Assembly: GCA_015059865.1 (NCBI GenBank)
Contig: SUZP01000014.1
Location: forward strand, 1 to 40,859
DNA from: Rikenellaceae bacterium
GTDB lineage: Bacteria; Bacteroidota; Bacteroidia; Bacteroidales; Rikenellaceae
DNA: 40,859 nt
Direction: 5' to 3'
How positions within the stretch are numbered: the stretch's first letter is position 1; every line of letters starts with the position of its first letter. A program made the translations under genes and the position numbers. Positions 15,574 through 23,936 of this stretch are shown here, one piece after another. Under the pieces are notes generated by a model. That model saw nothing but the letters and a program-made list of their open reading frames with translations, made no database searches and was not told the DNA's origin.

Positions 15574-16734
15574 ATGATTTCGTCGGTATCACAATATATC
15601 TTCGCTGTCAAGCACCTGAATATGATGTCGAGAAATCTTGCTGCCAAAATGATATATCCCATCTTTGATGATGTGTTCCCTGATAGGCCGAAATGTCACA
15701 TTGGCAATTCGGTGATTGTGTTTGAGGTTATCTGCGACGGCAAGAAGATGGCTATGCGTGTATATATGCGTCAGCACCCAAATCTGCGAGCTATCTACGG
15801 CGATAAATACTATCCAAGTGAACTCCTCATTAACACGGGCAATGACAATATTACAATGGCGGATGTGGTGCTGTGCGATTGGCACGAGGGCATAACTTTG
15901 CAAAACAAGATTGAGGCGTCGTGTAAATCGCTAATAACCATGGCAAATCTCTCATGTATGTTCGAGGAGTTTGCCGTTAGATTGCTAAATGAAAAGTGGG
16001 CGCACGGAGATATAAAACCTGAGAATATAATCTTCACGAATTATGGCCTATGCCTTATCGATTTCGACGCTACTTATCGCGATGGGTTTACCTTGGGCGA
16101 TTGTGTTGAGGTGGGCACTCGCCAATTCCAACACCCTCAACGCGACAACAGATGTTTCGACAAGAGTATAGATGATTATCCCATTGCTCTTATAACCACT
16201 GCTTTGGCGGCGCTATCTCTCGACAAATCTATTAGTAAGGGCATTAAGAATAGCGACTATCTGCTTATCAAGCCATCGCTTGCAGTGGAGGGTAAGGATA
16301 CGATGCTTGCGCACATCGAAAACCTCTTTGCCGAGCATGGAGATGTACGGCACTATCGCATAGCAAAACTCTTGCACTCCTCACAGCCGGCTCTTCCGCA
16401 GCTTAAAAATCTGATGGAGGCAACCACACGGCCTATTACTACGACGGCTGAACGATTGTCGTTGGAGTACTGCAATGGCTATTGGGGTTTTGCCGAAGAT
16501 GGCAGATATGTCATACCTCCGTTATACAACCTCGCTTTTGAATTTAGCGAAGGGTTGGCATTGGTGCAAGTAGGCGATGTTTGGCACTTTATTGATGTTA
16601 CGGGCAAGATTGTAATCACCTGTGGTCGCGGTCGCGGAATAAAGCCTTTTAGTGGTGGTACGACGCGAATAGTTCGCGAGGATGGAGAGTTTACGATATA
16701 CCGAGATGGTAGGATAGAGAAAATTAACAAATAG
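15574..16734 (+). CDS. atypical protein-kinase-like protein with C-terminal WG repeat
   Basis: 386 residues. A kinase fold spans about 25-260. The catalytic loop is HGDIKPEN (His144, Asp146, Lys148, Asn151) and the metal-binding Asp163 lies in LIDFD, a DFG variant. TRQFQHPQ at about 182-189 resembles the activation-segment end. The N-lobe is unusual: no glycine-rich loop is evident, and the residue at the beta-3 lysine position appears to be Arg62 (KMAMRVYM). A WG-type repeat follows at about 302-370 (NGYWGFAEDGRYVIPPLYN, then VWHFIDVTGKIVI). The VWA gene begins 6 bases downstream, so the two probably act together. The start may be Met17, Met18 or Met26 rather than 15574, because the -7 box is so close. 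Whether it phosphorylates anything is unknown. Confidence 0.8.
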   Translation: MISSVSQYIFAVKHLNMMSRNLAAKMIYPIFDDVFPDRPKCHIGNSVIVFEVICDGKKMAMRVYMRQHPNLRAIYGDKYYPSELLINTGNDNITMADVVLCDWHEGITLQNKIEASCKSLITMANLSCMFEEFAVRLLNEKWAHGDIKPENIIFTNYGLCLIDFDATYRDGFTLGDCVEVGTRQFQHPQRDNRCFDKSIDDYPIALITTALAALSLDKSISKGIKNSDYLLIKPSLAVEGKDTMLAHIENLFAEHGDVRHYRIAKLLHSSQPALPQLKNLMEATTRPITTTAERLSLEYCNGYWGFAEDGRYVIPPLYNLAFEFSEGLALVQVGDVWHFIDVTGKIVITCGRGRGIKPFSGGTTRIVREDGEFTIYRDGRIEKINK

Positions 16735-16740
16735 ATAGCT

Positions 16741-17598
16741 ATGTATACACACGAGATTACACGCTGTCATCGTGCAGCAATAGTCATAGCCATTGACCAA
16801 TCGAGCTCTATGAGTAGTGAAGTCCCTTTTGGAAACAATATCGTGTCGAAGGCTGAGGCTGTATCAATGGTCACGAGTTCTATTATAGACGAATTGATAA
16901 TGCGTTCACATCGCGATAATGGATATCGTCACTACTTTGACATTGCATTGATTGGCTATTCGGGAGAGCAGGTCTACTCTCTTTTAGGTGAGGATATTGC
17001 ATTTTATCCGATAACCCAACTTGCCAATCAAGTAACTCATCATAAGCCCTACTCATTCTCCTGCAACACTCTAAACAGAGGCGTATGCGAGATGGATGAT
17101 GTGGCGTCAATATGGGTTAAGCCGCGAGCGCAGGGTGCGACACCAATGTACAAGATGCTATGTTGTGTGACACAGCTTGTGCACGAGTGGTGCAATAAGG
17201 AGGAAAACAGAGAGAGTTTTCCGCCATTGGTTTTCAATATCACCGATGGCGAAGCGACAGATGCCGACTACGATATGTTGCGCGATGCGGCTCTACGCCT
17301 GAAAAAGACAGGTACACAAGATGGTAATACACTCTTCGTGAATGTGCATCTATCCCCCGATAGCAATCACTCATCAATAATATTTCCGACCACATACGAG
17401 ACGCCAATATCAATACGCCACGCACATCTTCTAATGGATATGTCGAGCGCTATACCTCCGCAATTGGAGGGTACAATCATTGATTGTCGAAAAACCTACT
17501 CCAAAGGTCCTTATGTAGCAATGAGCTACAACACCTCTATATCCGAGATTATCACGGTGCTCAATATCGGCTCGCGCAGTTTCGTAATGGGATTATAG
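16741..17598 (+). CDS. von Willebrand factor A domain protein
   Basis: 285 residues, cytoplasmic (no signal or membrane segment). The VWA fold begins AAIVIAIDQSSSMSSE with the metal-ion-dependent adhesion site Asp19, Ser21 and Ser23; Thr134 in GATPM and Asp169 in NITDGEATD complete it. It follows the kinase-like gene by 6 bases. In known TerY-P modules a VWA protein (TerY), a protein kinase and a PP2C phosphatase occur together; here kinase and VWA are present but no phosphatase is visible nearby. The gene converges on relA with an 11-base gap and no terminator. Confidence 0.88.
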   Translation: MYTHEITRCHRAAIVIAIDQSSSMSSEVPFGNNIVSKAEAVSMVTSSIIDELIMRSHRDNGYRHYFDIALIGYSGEQVYSLLGEDIAFYPITQLANQVTHHKPYSFSCNTLNRGVCEMDDVASIWVKPRAQGATPMYKMLCCVTQLVHEWCNKEENRESFPPLVFNITDGEATDADYDMLRDAALRLKKTGTQDGNTLFVNVHLSPDSNHSSIIFPTTYETPISIRHAHLLMDMSSAIPPQLEGTIIDCRKTYSKGPYVAMSYNTSISEIITVLNIGSRSFVMGL

Positions 17599-17609
17599 AT
17601 GCGGATGCT

Positions 17610-19817
17610 CTAATTCTTTACACGATAGGCTCGTTGCACGCCCTTAATACGCATAATGGCGTGTATGAGTGTATCCACAACTCCCACCGAAGGAACCTCG
17701 ACACTGATAGTGCCAACACCCGTACCATCGCCACGCGAATTGAGGTTTATAGAACGGATATTCAACTTCATATCGCGACTCACCACCTCGGTAATCTGAT
17801 TTACCAAACCCGACGAGTCGTTGGCATTTATGGCTATCGTAACGCGGAAAGCGCCCTGTGCACTCTCACGCCACTTAGCCTCCATAATACGATATGGATA
17901 CTGCTCGCGCATACGCTTGGCATTCGGGCAGTCGGTGCGGTGAATGGTGATACCCGTATTTATCGTCACAAAGCCGAAGATATCATCGCCCTTAATAGGG
18001 TTGCAACATTTGGCAAGCTTGTAGACAATATTATTTATGCTCTCGTCGATTATGAGGGCATCGCTCGACTGCTTTGCAGGTGTTGAGGTTACGGCACGGC
18101 GACGGGCCTCCGCTTCCGCCTCCATTGCTCGACGCTCCTCGTCAGCTTCGCCTGAGAGCCACTTTGCAAGTAGCTCCTTCACCACCGCGAGGTCAATCTT
18201 CTCCTCGGCAATAAGTTCGTAGAGGGCCGTGCCGGTGCGCTGCTTGTAGTATTTACAGAGGTAGGCTACAACTTCATCGATACTTTTGGTTATCTTCCAG
18301 TTTTTCAACTTGCGTTCCAACTCCTCGCGACCAAGATTTGCGCTCTTGGCCTGCTCCTCACGGATTACCGATTTGATTTTCTGCTTTGCCTTTTGAGTTA
18401 CGACAAAGTTCAACCAATCAGACTTTGGTTGCTGATTTTTCTGCGTCAAAATCTCGACAATATCGCCATTGTGCAGCAGCTCACGAATAGGCACTGCGCG
18501 ACCATTTACCTTACCACCCGAACAGGTACAACCGAGGTTGGAGTGGATATCGAAGGCGAAGTCCAGCACGGTAGCCCCCTCAGGCAACTTGCGAATATCA
18601 CCATTCGGAGTATAGACGAAAATCTCGCCCGAAGCGGGTTTTGCATCGAACCTTTCGGCTATATCCTCTTTGGTCTCGCTCATTGTTTCGCGCAGGCGCT
18701 GCAACCACTTCTCGCTGGTCTGCGCACCCTGATTTACACCCTTGTATCGCCAATGGGCTGCAATACCCAACTCGGCAATATTATCCATTCGCTCGGTACG
18801 AATCTGAATCTCCACCCACTTGCCATCGCCCGCAGCAACGGTAGTGTGCAACGACTCATAACCGTTCGACTTCGGTATCGAAATCCAATCTCGCATACGG
18901 TCGGTGTTTGGGGTGTAGAAGTCGCTCACAATAGAGTATGCCAACCAGCACTGCGCCTTCTCCATCGGCTCAGGGCAGTCGATGATAATACGAATGGCGA
19001 AGATGTCGTAAACGCCCTCGAAAGGAACTTTTTGCTTGCGCATCTTGTTCCAAATAGAATAGACTGACTTTGTTCGGCTCTTGATGTGGTACTTTATACC
19101 TGCCGCATCGAGTCCTTTGCGAATAGGCTCGATAAATCGCTCGATAAAGTCCAAACGCTCTTTTTCTCCTTCGCGTAACTTGTCGGTAATATGTTTGTAG
19201 TCAGCAGGTTCGAGTTGCGCTAACGAGAGGTCCTCCAACTCACTCTTGATATTGTACAAGCCGAGTTTGTGGGCAATCTGCGCGTAGAGGTTCATCGACT
19301 CCCACGCCTTCTTCTGTCGTTTTGCTTCGGGGAACATCGCAATCGAACGCATCACTTCGAGGCGGTCGGCAAGTTTTATCAAGATGACACGAGGGTCCTC
19401 CGAATACGACACAATCATATCGCGGAAGTCCGACGCCTGCTCCGACTGTGTATTGAGTTTCAACTCCGAGATATTTGCCAAGCCAATAACGATGCCTATA
19501 ACCTCCTCACCAAACTCCTTGCGGATAGTTTCGAGCAGCAGTTCAAGGGCTTCGTCGTCATCTCGCTTTGCCTCGATACGCACCACATCGTGGAGAATAG
19601 ATGCAACCGTAGAGTTGCGACCAAGTCCCACCTCGGTAGCAACAATATGTGCCACCTCGACATCGTGGTCTAACATTGGCGTACCATCATAACGCACCAA
19701 GCCCTCCATTCGCTCAGCCGCGAATACGAGAGCCTTATCCACCAACTCCTGCGTGGTGGTCGAGAACTGCTTTGCGACAGCATCTCTCAATCTGCTATAT
19801 CTCCCAAATAAATCCAT
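17610..19817 (-). CDS. relA: RelA/SpoT family (p)ppGpp synthetase with degenerate hydrolase motif
   Basis: 735 residues: HD hydrolase-like domain (about 20-175), synthetase (about 230-350), TGS (about 390-455) and C-terminal ACT (about 655-735). The synthetase is intact: YDIFAIRI (acidic residue for Mg), RMRDWISIPKSNGYESLHTT and VEIQIRT. The HD metal ligands His51, His76-Asp77 and Asp151 (LADRL) remain, but the catalytic Glu-Asp pair after HDxx is replaced by Arg80-Ile81 (HDVVRIE). It therefore probably makes but does not hydrolyse (p)ppGpp (inference). The synthetase motif is RMRD, closer to RXKD than to EXDD. It is preceded in the same direction by the DUF4405-like gene, 25 bases upstream. 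Confidence 0.93.
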   Translation of the reverse strand: MDLFGRYSRLRDAVAKQFSTTTQELVDKALVFAAERMEGLVRYDGTPMLDHDVEVAHIVATEVGLGRNSTVASILHDVVRIEAKRDDDEALELLLETIRKEFGEEVIGIVIGLANISELKLNTQSEQASDFRDMIVSYSEDPRVILIKLADRLEVMRSIAMFPEAKRQKKAWESMNLYAQIAHKLGLYNIKSELEDLSLAQLEPADYKHITDKLREGEKERLDFIERFIEPIRKGLDAAGIKYHIKSRTKSVYSIWNKMRKQKVPFEGVYDIFAIRIIIDCPEPMEKAQCWLAYSIVSDFYTPNTDRMRDWISIPKSNGYESLHTTVAAGDGKWVEIQIRTERMDNIAELGIAAHWRYKGVNQGAQTSEKWLQRLRETMSETKEDIAERFDAKPASGEIFVYTPNGDIRKLPEGATVLDFAFDIHSNLGCTCSGGKVNGRAVPIRELLHNGDIVEILTQKNQQPKSDWLNFVVTQKAKQKIKSVIREEQAKSANLGREELERKLKNWKITKSIDEVVAYLCKYYKQRTGTALYELIAEEKIDLAVVKELLAKWLSGEADEERRAMEAEAEARRRAVTSTPAKQSSDALIIDESINNIVYKLAKCCNPIKGDDIFGFVTINTGITIHRTDCPNAKRMREQYPYRIMEAKWRESAQGAFRVTIAINANDSSGLVNQITEVVSRDMKLNIRSINLNSRGDGTGVGTISVEVPSVGVVDTLIHAIMRIKGVQRAYRVKN

Positions 19818-19842
19818 ATAGCCTAACTATTTAAATGCCCAA

Positions 19843-20217
19843 TTAAAATGCCCAAACCCAAGGTATGACCGAGAGTAGAAGCAGCAGAAATAGTACCACA
19901 TAAAGCACTCCGCGCCACGCTCGGCTCTTAATATGCTTGCGAACAAATCCATCTATGGTCTGCCAGTGGAGAACAATATGCAGTACGAGCAGTAGCAACA
20001 TCACCACACCCGACCAGAGGTGTATTTTGCTCCACAATCTGCGGCTGTCGCCCACAATCCAATAGGCCACATCGCGCACCCACGACTCGTAGGCTAAGCG
20101 TCGCAGTGGCGCAATAATCTTGATTACAATACCACTGACACTCACAACCACCATCGACAAGAACATCGCAAGGTCTACAATAATATTTGTCTTCAACGAG
20201 GTTTTCATAATTTTCAC
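19843..20217 (-). CDS. DUF4405-like three-helix membrane protein
   Basis: 124 residues with three membrane segments (about 12-34, 67-85 and 102-122). His66 (SKIHLWSG), His80 and His84 (VLHIVLHW) in or next to the second helix could coordinate heme, as in cytochrome b-like DUF4405 proteins. The basic stretch VRKHIKSRAWR lies between helices. It is placed upstream of relA in the same direction and probably shares its promoter at about 20230-20237. Its physiological role is unknown. Confidence 0.75.
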   Translation of the reverse strand: MKIMKTSLKTNIIVDLAMFLSMVVVSVSGIVIKIIAPLRRLAYESWVRDVAYWIVGDSRRLWSKIHLWSGVVMLLLLVLHIVLHWQTIDGFVRKHIKSRAWRGVLYVVLFLLLLLSVIPWVWAF

Positions 20218-20229
20218 GCTTCCGCTATC

Positions 20230-20237
20230 GCAAAGTT
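20230..20237 (-). promoter_or_regulatory. -7 box for the DUF4405-relA unit
   Basis: On the minus strand the bases read TAACTTTG. A TTTG element (complement of CAAA at 20259-20262) lies 21 bases further upstream, slightly longer than usual. Confidence 0.55.
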
Positions 20238-20333
20238 AAGCTATATTTTGCTTTTTAGCAAATAGAGTGGTTGTTTGAGATATAATTTGTCGTATACCTG
20301 TACGCCAAAATATGTAAAAAAAATATATCAGCT

Positions 20334-20364
20334 TTTGTAAAAATGATTAAAAACACTACCTTTG
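20334..20364 (+). promoter_or_regulatory. promoter of the Stealth gene pair
   Basis: TTTG at 20334-20337 and TACCTTTG at 20357-20364 with a 19-base spacer. The first start codon is at 20408. It is divergent to the relA-side promoter. Confidence 0.8.
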
Positions 20365-20407
20365 TAGTGATTGTGAATTTTTTTTGTCTAAAATCAGACA
20401 CTAAAAG

Positions 20408-21289
20408 ATGGATATCGTTATTACTTATGTAAACGGATTGGACCCCGTTTGGCAGCGCGACTACGAGAAGTATACCAACCAGCCTGTATTGGAGAAGCGT
20501 TTTCGAGATTGGGGAACGCTGCGCTACCTCTTTCGCGGTATAGCCGAGAATATGCCATTTATCCGCAAGGTGCACCTTGTCGTGTCACACGAAAGCCAAG
20601 TTCCTGAGTGGGTAAACCGCAACGAGGTGAATGTGGTGCTGCACAAGGATATTATCCCTGCGGAGTATCTGCCGACATTCAACTGTAACCCTATCGAGAT
20701 GCACCTACATCGCATCGAGGGGTTAGACGAGGAGTATCTATACTTCAATGACGATGTCTTTCCGATGAAGTCATGCTCGGCAACCGACTTCTTCAAGGAG
20801 GGCAAGTGTTTCTTGGGGATGACACACCACCTCTTCGTGTGGGATATGTTCAAGAGTATTTGCCGCAACTCCGACCACCTTGCACGCAGAGCATTAGGAC
20901 TAAAACCCCGACGCCTGTTTTTGCGACCACAGCATGTATGTACTCCTATGTTCCGCAGCGAGTGCGAGGAGCTATATGCCAAAGTGCCTGCCGAGATAGC
21001 AAAGACCTCGATGGCAAGGACTCGTAACGGCGAAAACCTCAATCAGTATCTCTTCCTCGACTATATGTATCTGAAAGGGCGACTTGTAAATAGGCGTATC
21101 TCTAAGAAGCACTTCTCGGTCGGGGTTGTTTCGGCGAAAAAGTTACATCAATTTATTACCCGACCATCGCATAAATTGGTCTGCATAAACGATGTTCAAC
21201 TCTCCGAGGAGCGCTACAACGAACTTCGTCAGGCTCAGTTAGATGCTTTTGAGGAGCGTTTTCCGCACAAATCGAAATATGAATTATGA
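20408..21289 (+). CDS. Stealth family sugar-phosphotransferase, first copy
   Basis: 293 residues. The Stealth conserved regions appear in order: CR1 near the start (MDIVITYVNGLDPVWQRDY), CR2 around 33-145 (RFRDWGTLRYLFRGIAE, VHLVVSHESQVPEW, EEYLYFNDDVFPMK), CR3 around 180-220 (QHVCTPMFRSECEELYAKV) and CR4 near the end (LVCINDVQLS). Stealth proteins transfer hexose-1-phosphate groups, building phosphodiester-linked surface polysaccharides in other bacteria. The following Stealth gene overlaps it by 4 bases (ATGA), so translation is probably coupled. The exact donor and acceptor cannot be read from sequence. Confidence 0.88.
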   Translation: MDIVITYVNGLDPVWQRDYEKYTNQPVLEKRFRDWGTLRYLFRGIAENMPFIRKVHLVVSHESQVPEWVNRNEVNVVLHKDIIPAEYLPTFNCNPIEMHLHRIEGLDEEYLYFNDDVFPMKSCSATDFFKEGKCFLGMTHHLFVWDMFKSICRNSDHLARRALGLKPRRLFLRPQHVCTPMFRSECEELYAKVPAEIAKTSMARTRNGENLNQYLFLDYMYLKGRLVNRRISKKHFSVGVVSAKKLHQFITRPSHKLVCINDVQLSEERYNELRQAQLDAFEERFPHKSKYEL

Positions 21290-22254
21290 ACGATAAGATA
21301 GATGCCGTCATAACTTGGGTTGATGGCGACGACCCTCGACACAAGGCCAAACGACAGCAGTTTGGCACGCAGAGGATGTTTGCCGAGGAGCATGTTGCCG
21401 GCGATACCCGTTTCAGCAGTCTTGGCGAGATATTCTACTGCGTAGCATCTATAAATCGCTTTGCTCCTTGGATTAACAAGATATATATCGTCACCGACGA
21501 GCAAAATCCCAACTTAGAGCCCTTCTTGGAGCAACACTTTCCACAGGGCTATATTCCGATTGAGATTGTAGACCACAAGACCATATTTCGGGGATACGAG
21601 CACTATCTGCCGACTTTCAACTCCATATCTATCGAGTCGATGACATGGCGAATACCGGGATTGAGCGAGAAGTTTGTGGAGTTTAATGACGACTTAATAC
21701 TCGGAGCGCCCGTAATGCCGAGCGACCTCTTCTCGGAGAGGGGAGCCGTATGCTATGCTACGCGAAAAAGCTATCTGCTGACAGCCTTTACTCGACTATT
21801 TAAGTATCGTCGCGATGGCTCGAAGAGCGTTTCATATAAGCAGACGATGCTGAATGCTGCGGATATTGCCGGCAATCATCGCTTTTTCTTGAAGATGGAC
21901 CACACCCCAAAGGGGTTGTCGCGCAGTTTTTATGAGGAGTTCTTCTCGCGCCACACCGAGGTCTTGGAGCGTAATATATCGCATCGCTTCCGTCACGCCT
22001 CACAGTTCAATCCGCAGGAGTTGCAATATCTTTCGCTATATATGGCAGGAAGATGCGAGTTGCGACCAGTGAAGGGCAACCTATTCTATCTGAAACCCAA
22101 GAAAGGTATCGATTATATTGCTAAGAAGTTGGCTCTCTTCTCTCGCAACAAAGAGTGTAAGTTCGGCTGTTTCAACTCGTTAGATATGGCGAGTCGAGAG
22201 GGGCAAACTATGATTGTCGAGTGGATTAAAGAGCGTATTGGCCTTTCGGATTAA
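21286..22254 (+). CDS. Stealth family sugar-phosphotransferase, second copy
   Basis: 322 residues. CR1 KIDAVITWVDGDDPRHKAK, CR2 RFSSLGEIFYCVASINRF, KIYIVTDEQNPNLE and EKFVEFNDDLILGAP, CR3 MDHTPKGLSRSFYEEFF and a CR4-like CKFGCFNSLDMAS near the end. It is clearly a paralogue of the preceding gene but diverged, so the two may add different sugars or work as a heteromer (inference). The start ATG at 21286 overlaps the upstream stop. Its own stop lies within TTAA at 22251-22254, which also encodes the stop of the convergent glycosyltransferase. Confidence 0.88.
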   Translation: MNDKIDAVITWVDGDDPRHKAKRQQFGTQRMFAEEHVAGDTRFSSLGEIFYCVASINRFAPWINKIYIVTDEQNPNLEPFLEQHFPQGYIPIEIVDHKTIFRGYEHYLPTFNSISIESMTWRIPGLSEKFVEFNDDLILGAPVMPSDLFSERGAVCYATRKSYLLTAFTRLFKYRRDGSKSVSYKQTMLNAADIAGNHRFFLKMDHTPKGLSRSFYEEFFSRHTEVLERNISHRFRHASQFNPQELQYLSLYMAGRCELRPVKGNLFYLKPKKGIDYIAKKLALFSRNKECKFGCFNSLDMASREGQTMIVEWIKERIGLSD

Positions 22255-23180
22255 ATCACAAATTTTTGAATATACCATCTTATCACACGCGCCTTTAATG
22301 GTAGGCGTGTGCCGTTGGGTATCAACGATATCTTACGACACCAATCTCGCGCCTCCTCGCGCTCGGTCGCGCTCTTTGCAAGGCGGAGCAGATGGCGCAA
22401 CTTACGAAGCAACTGCTCCGAACATCTTGCTCCGACAGTAGCAATCTCCGTTGCTGAGTATATACCACTCTCGTTGATAAACTCCAAGCGCATACAGGTT
22501 GCTCGCACAAAGTCGCGCATACGGCGGAAGCTGCCCGAATGTATGATGCTTGTAGTGCGCTGATAATAGTTGTAGTAGGCTCTATTGATATTTGCACCGC
22601 GCCCGCATGCCGCCATAAAGAGGTGAGTTGAGGCTCTATCCTCGTGGTACATATATGTCGGAAATTGCAGCTTCTCGAATAGGTCGCGACGAATAAGGAG
22701 CGTGCATACCACTCGCGATATCTTGTCGGTGAGGTTTAGCGTAGTCAGAGCCTTAGCATCCAAAATATCGATTTTGCCATCCTCTCTATACGGATATTTA
22801 TTCTTGCGATTGTCGTATGTCATTACGAATGAGCAGTTTACCAAGCCTAAGCCGTGCTTAATGGCCAAATCGTACATATCTCTGTACATATCGGGATGCA
22901 CGGTGTCGTCGCTATCTACAAAGCCAACATACTCGCCGGTTGCTACCTTTACACCCTCATTGCGGGCAGTCGAAAGGTCCGCTTTGTCGATACTCAATAC
23001 TTTGATGCGACAATCCTCCTGTGCAAGAGTTTTGCACACCTGCAATGAGTTGTCTGTCGAGCAGTTTTCTACCAATACAATCTCTATATCGGAGAGCGAC
23101 TGTGATGTTAGCGAGGCTACACACTTCGTCAAGAAAGGGGCGGTGTTGTGTACTGGAACAACAATAGTTACTCTTGGCAT
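22251..23180 (-). CDS. family 2 glycosyltransferase
   Basis: 309 residues. A GT-A domain covers about 1-210: TIVVPVHNTAPFLTKCVASL, VLVENCSTDNSLQ, DLSTARNEGVKVATGEYVGF and the DXD-type motif Asp89-Ser-Asp91-Asp92. It uses a nucleotide-sugar donor to extend a glycan in the cytoplasm. The C-terminal 90 residues are basic (RRMRDFVRATCMRLE and onward). It converges on the second Stealth gene and the two share the palindromic TTAA stop; both presumably serve surface polysaccharide assembly. Confidence 0.9.
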   Translation of the reverse strand: MPRVTIVVPVHNTAPFLTKCVASLTSQSLSDIEIVLVENCSTDNSLQVCKTLAQEDCRIKVLSIDKADLSTARNEGVKVATGEYVGFVDSDDTVHPDMYRDMYDLAIKHGLGLVNCSFVMTYDNRKNKYPYREDGKIDILDAKALTTLNLTDKISRVVCTLLIRRDLFEKLQFPTYMYHEDRASTHLFMAACGRGANINRAYYNYYQRTTSIIHSGSFRRMRDFVRATCMRLEFINESGIYSATEIATVGARCSEQLLRKLRHLLRLAKSATEREEARDWCRKISLIPNGTRLPLKARVIRWYIQKFVI

Positions 23181-23231
23181 ACTTTTTTTGCGTTAGAAAG
23201 TCTGTTTTAGTCTACTTTGCACTTCACGATG

Positions 23232-23239
23232 CAAAGGTA
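23232..23239 (-). promoter_or_regulatory. -7 box for the glycosyltransferase gene
   Basis: TACCTTTG on the minus strand, 51 bases before the start codon at 23180. No well-spaced -33 element was found. Confidence 0.5.
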
Positions 23240-23292
23240 TAAAAAAGGTTTGGTTTTTGCTACACCAAAGATACAACCAATTTATAAACACT

Positions 23293-23859
23293 ATGAAAAG
23301 TACTAAATTCTACCTTCTAATGACCTTTGCAGTGGCGCTGTTGGCAGTCGCCTGCAACAAGGATGACAAAATCGATGACGAACTCAATCCGAGCGAGGCA
23401 AAGCGCGTCGCCTTCGCCGAGCAATTTGCCGAAGTGCATCTGAGCAAGGACCTTCGCGAAGCGGCCGATGTTGTGGTGTCGTGCATTGGACTTGACCATC
23501 AATCGTTAGACCTCTCCACAGCCACAATCTCCGATAGAGCAGAGGCGAGAGGCGAACTCTCTATCAGGGATATAACATATCCTTGCGCCGTAACTATCAC
23601 TATCACCATAACGCCTAACACGGAGTTTGTGCCCGAATTAAACCGTACCTATAATTTCAGATATTGGGCAAGGGGCATAGTGAAACTCACCGACAAGGAT
23701 AGAAAGGTCTTAGCCACAGGCGATGACACCGAAGAGGGCGGATTTAGTGTAACAGCAAAGGAGGATACTCCGTGGAATAGCCTCCTTAATATCTCGCCAA
23801 TAGTAACCTCCGTGCGCGTAGTCGAGCGAGCCGACGGCTCGTTGGAGATTGAGGATTAA
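23293..23859 (+). CDS. small lipoprotein of unknown function
   Basis: 188 residues from the ATG at 23293. A TTG start at 23257 would add 12 residues, but the ATG gives a clean lipoprotein signal: MKSTKFYLLMTFAVALLAVA then Cys21 followed by NKDDK. The mature part contains a beta-rich segment (YPCAVTITITITPNTEFVPE and YNFRYWARGIVKLTD) and no catalytic motif I recognise. It lies divergent to the glycosyltransferase and convergent with deoC, and seems to be a single-gene unit. Function is not known. Confidence 0.75.
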   Translation: MKSTKFYLLMTFAVALLAVACNKDDKIDDELNPSEAKRVAFAEQFAEVHLSKDLREAADVVVSCIGLDHQSLDLSTATISDRAEARGELSIRDITYPCAVTITITITPNTEFVPELNRTYNFRYWARGIVKLTDKDRKVLATGDDTEEGGFSVTAKEDTPWNSLLNISPIVTSVRVVERADGSLEIED

Positions 23860-23882
23860 TTTCTGCCTTCTGCCTACAAAAG

Positions 23883-23915
23883 AGAGTTGCAACGAACTAT
23901 CTTCGCTGCAACTCT
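23883..23915. terminator. hairpin between the lipoprotein and deoC
   Basis: AGAGTTGCA (23883-23891) pairs with TGCAACTCT (23907-23915). The minus-strand side is followed by CTTTTGT, suiting a deoC terminator; the plus side has TTACTTCTATT. It may serve both convergent genes. Confidence 0.6.
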
Positions 23916-23936
23916 TTACTTCTATTGGTTTATTTT

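Noticed and set aside
23257..23292. TTG-initiated extension of the small lipoprotein
   Set aside because: The ATG at 23293 gives an exact lipoprotein signal; the extension would place charged residues before it.
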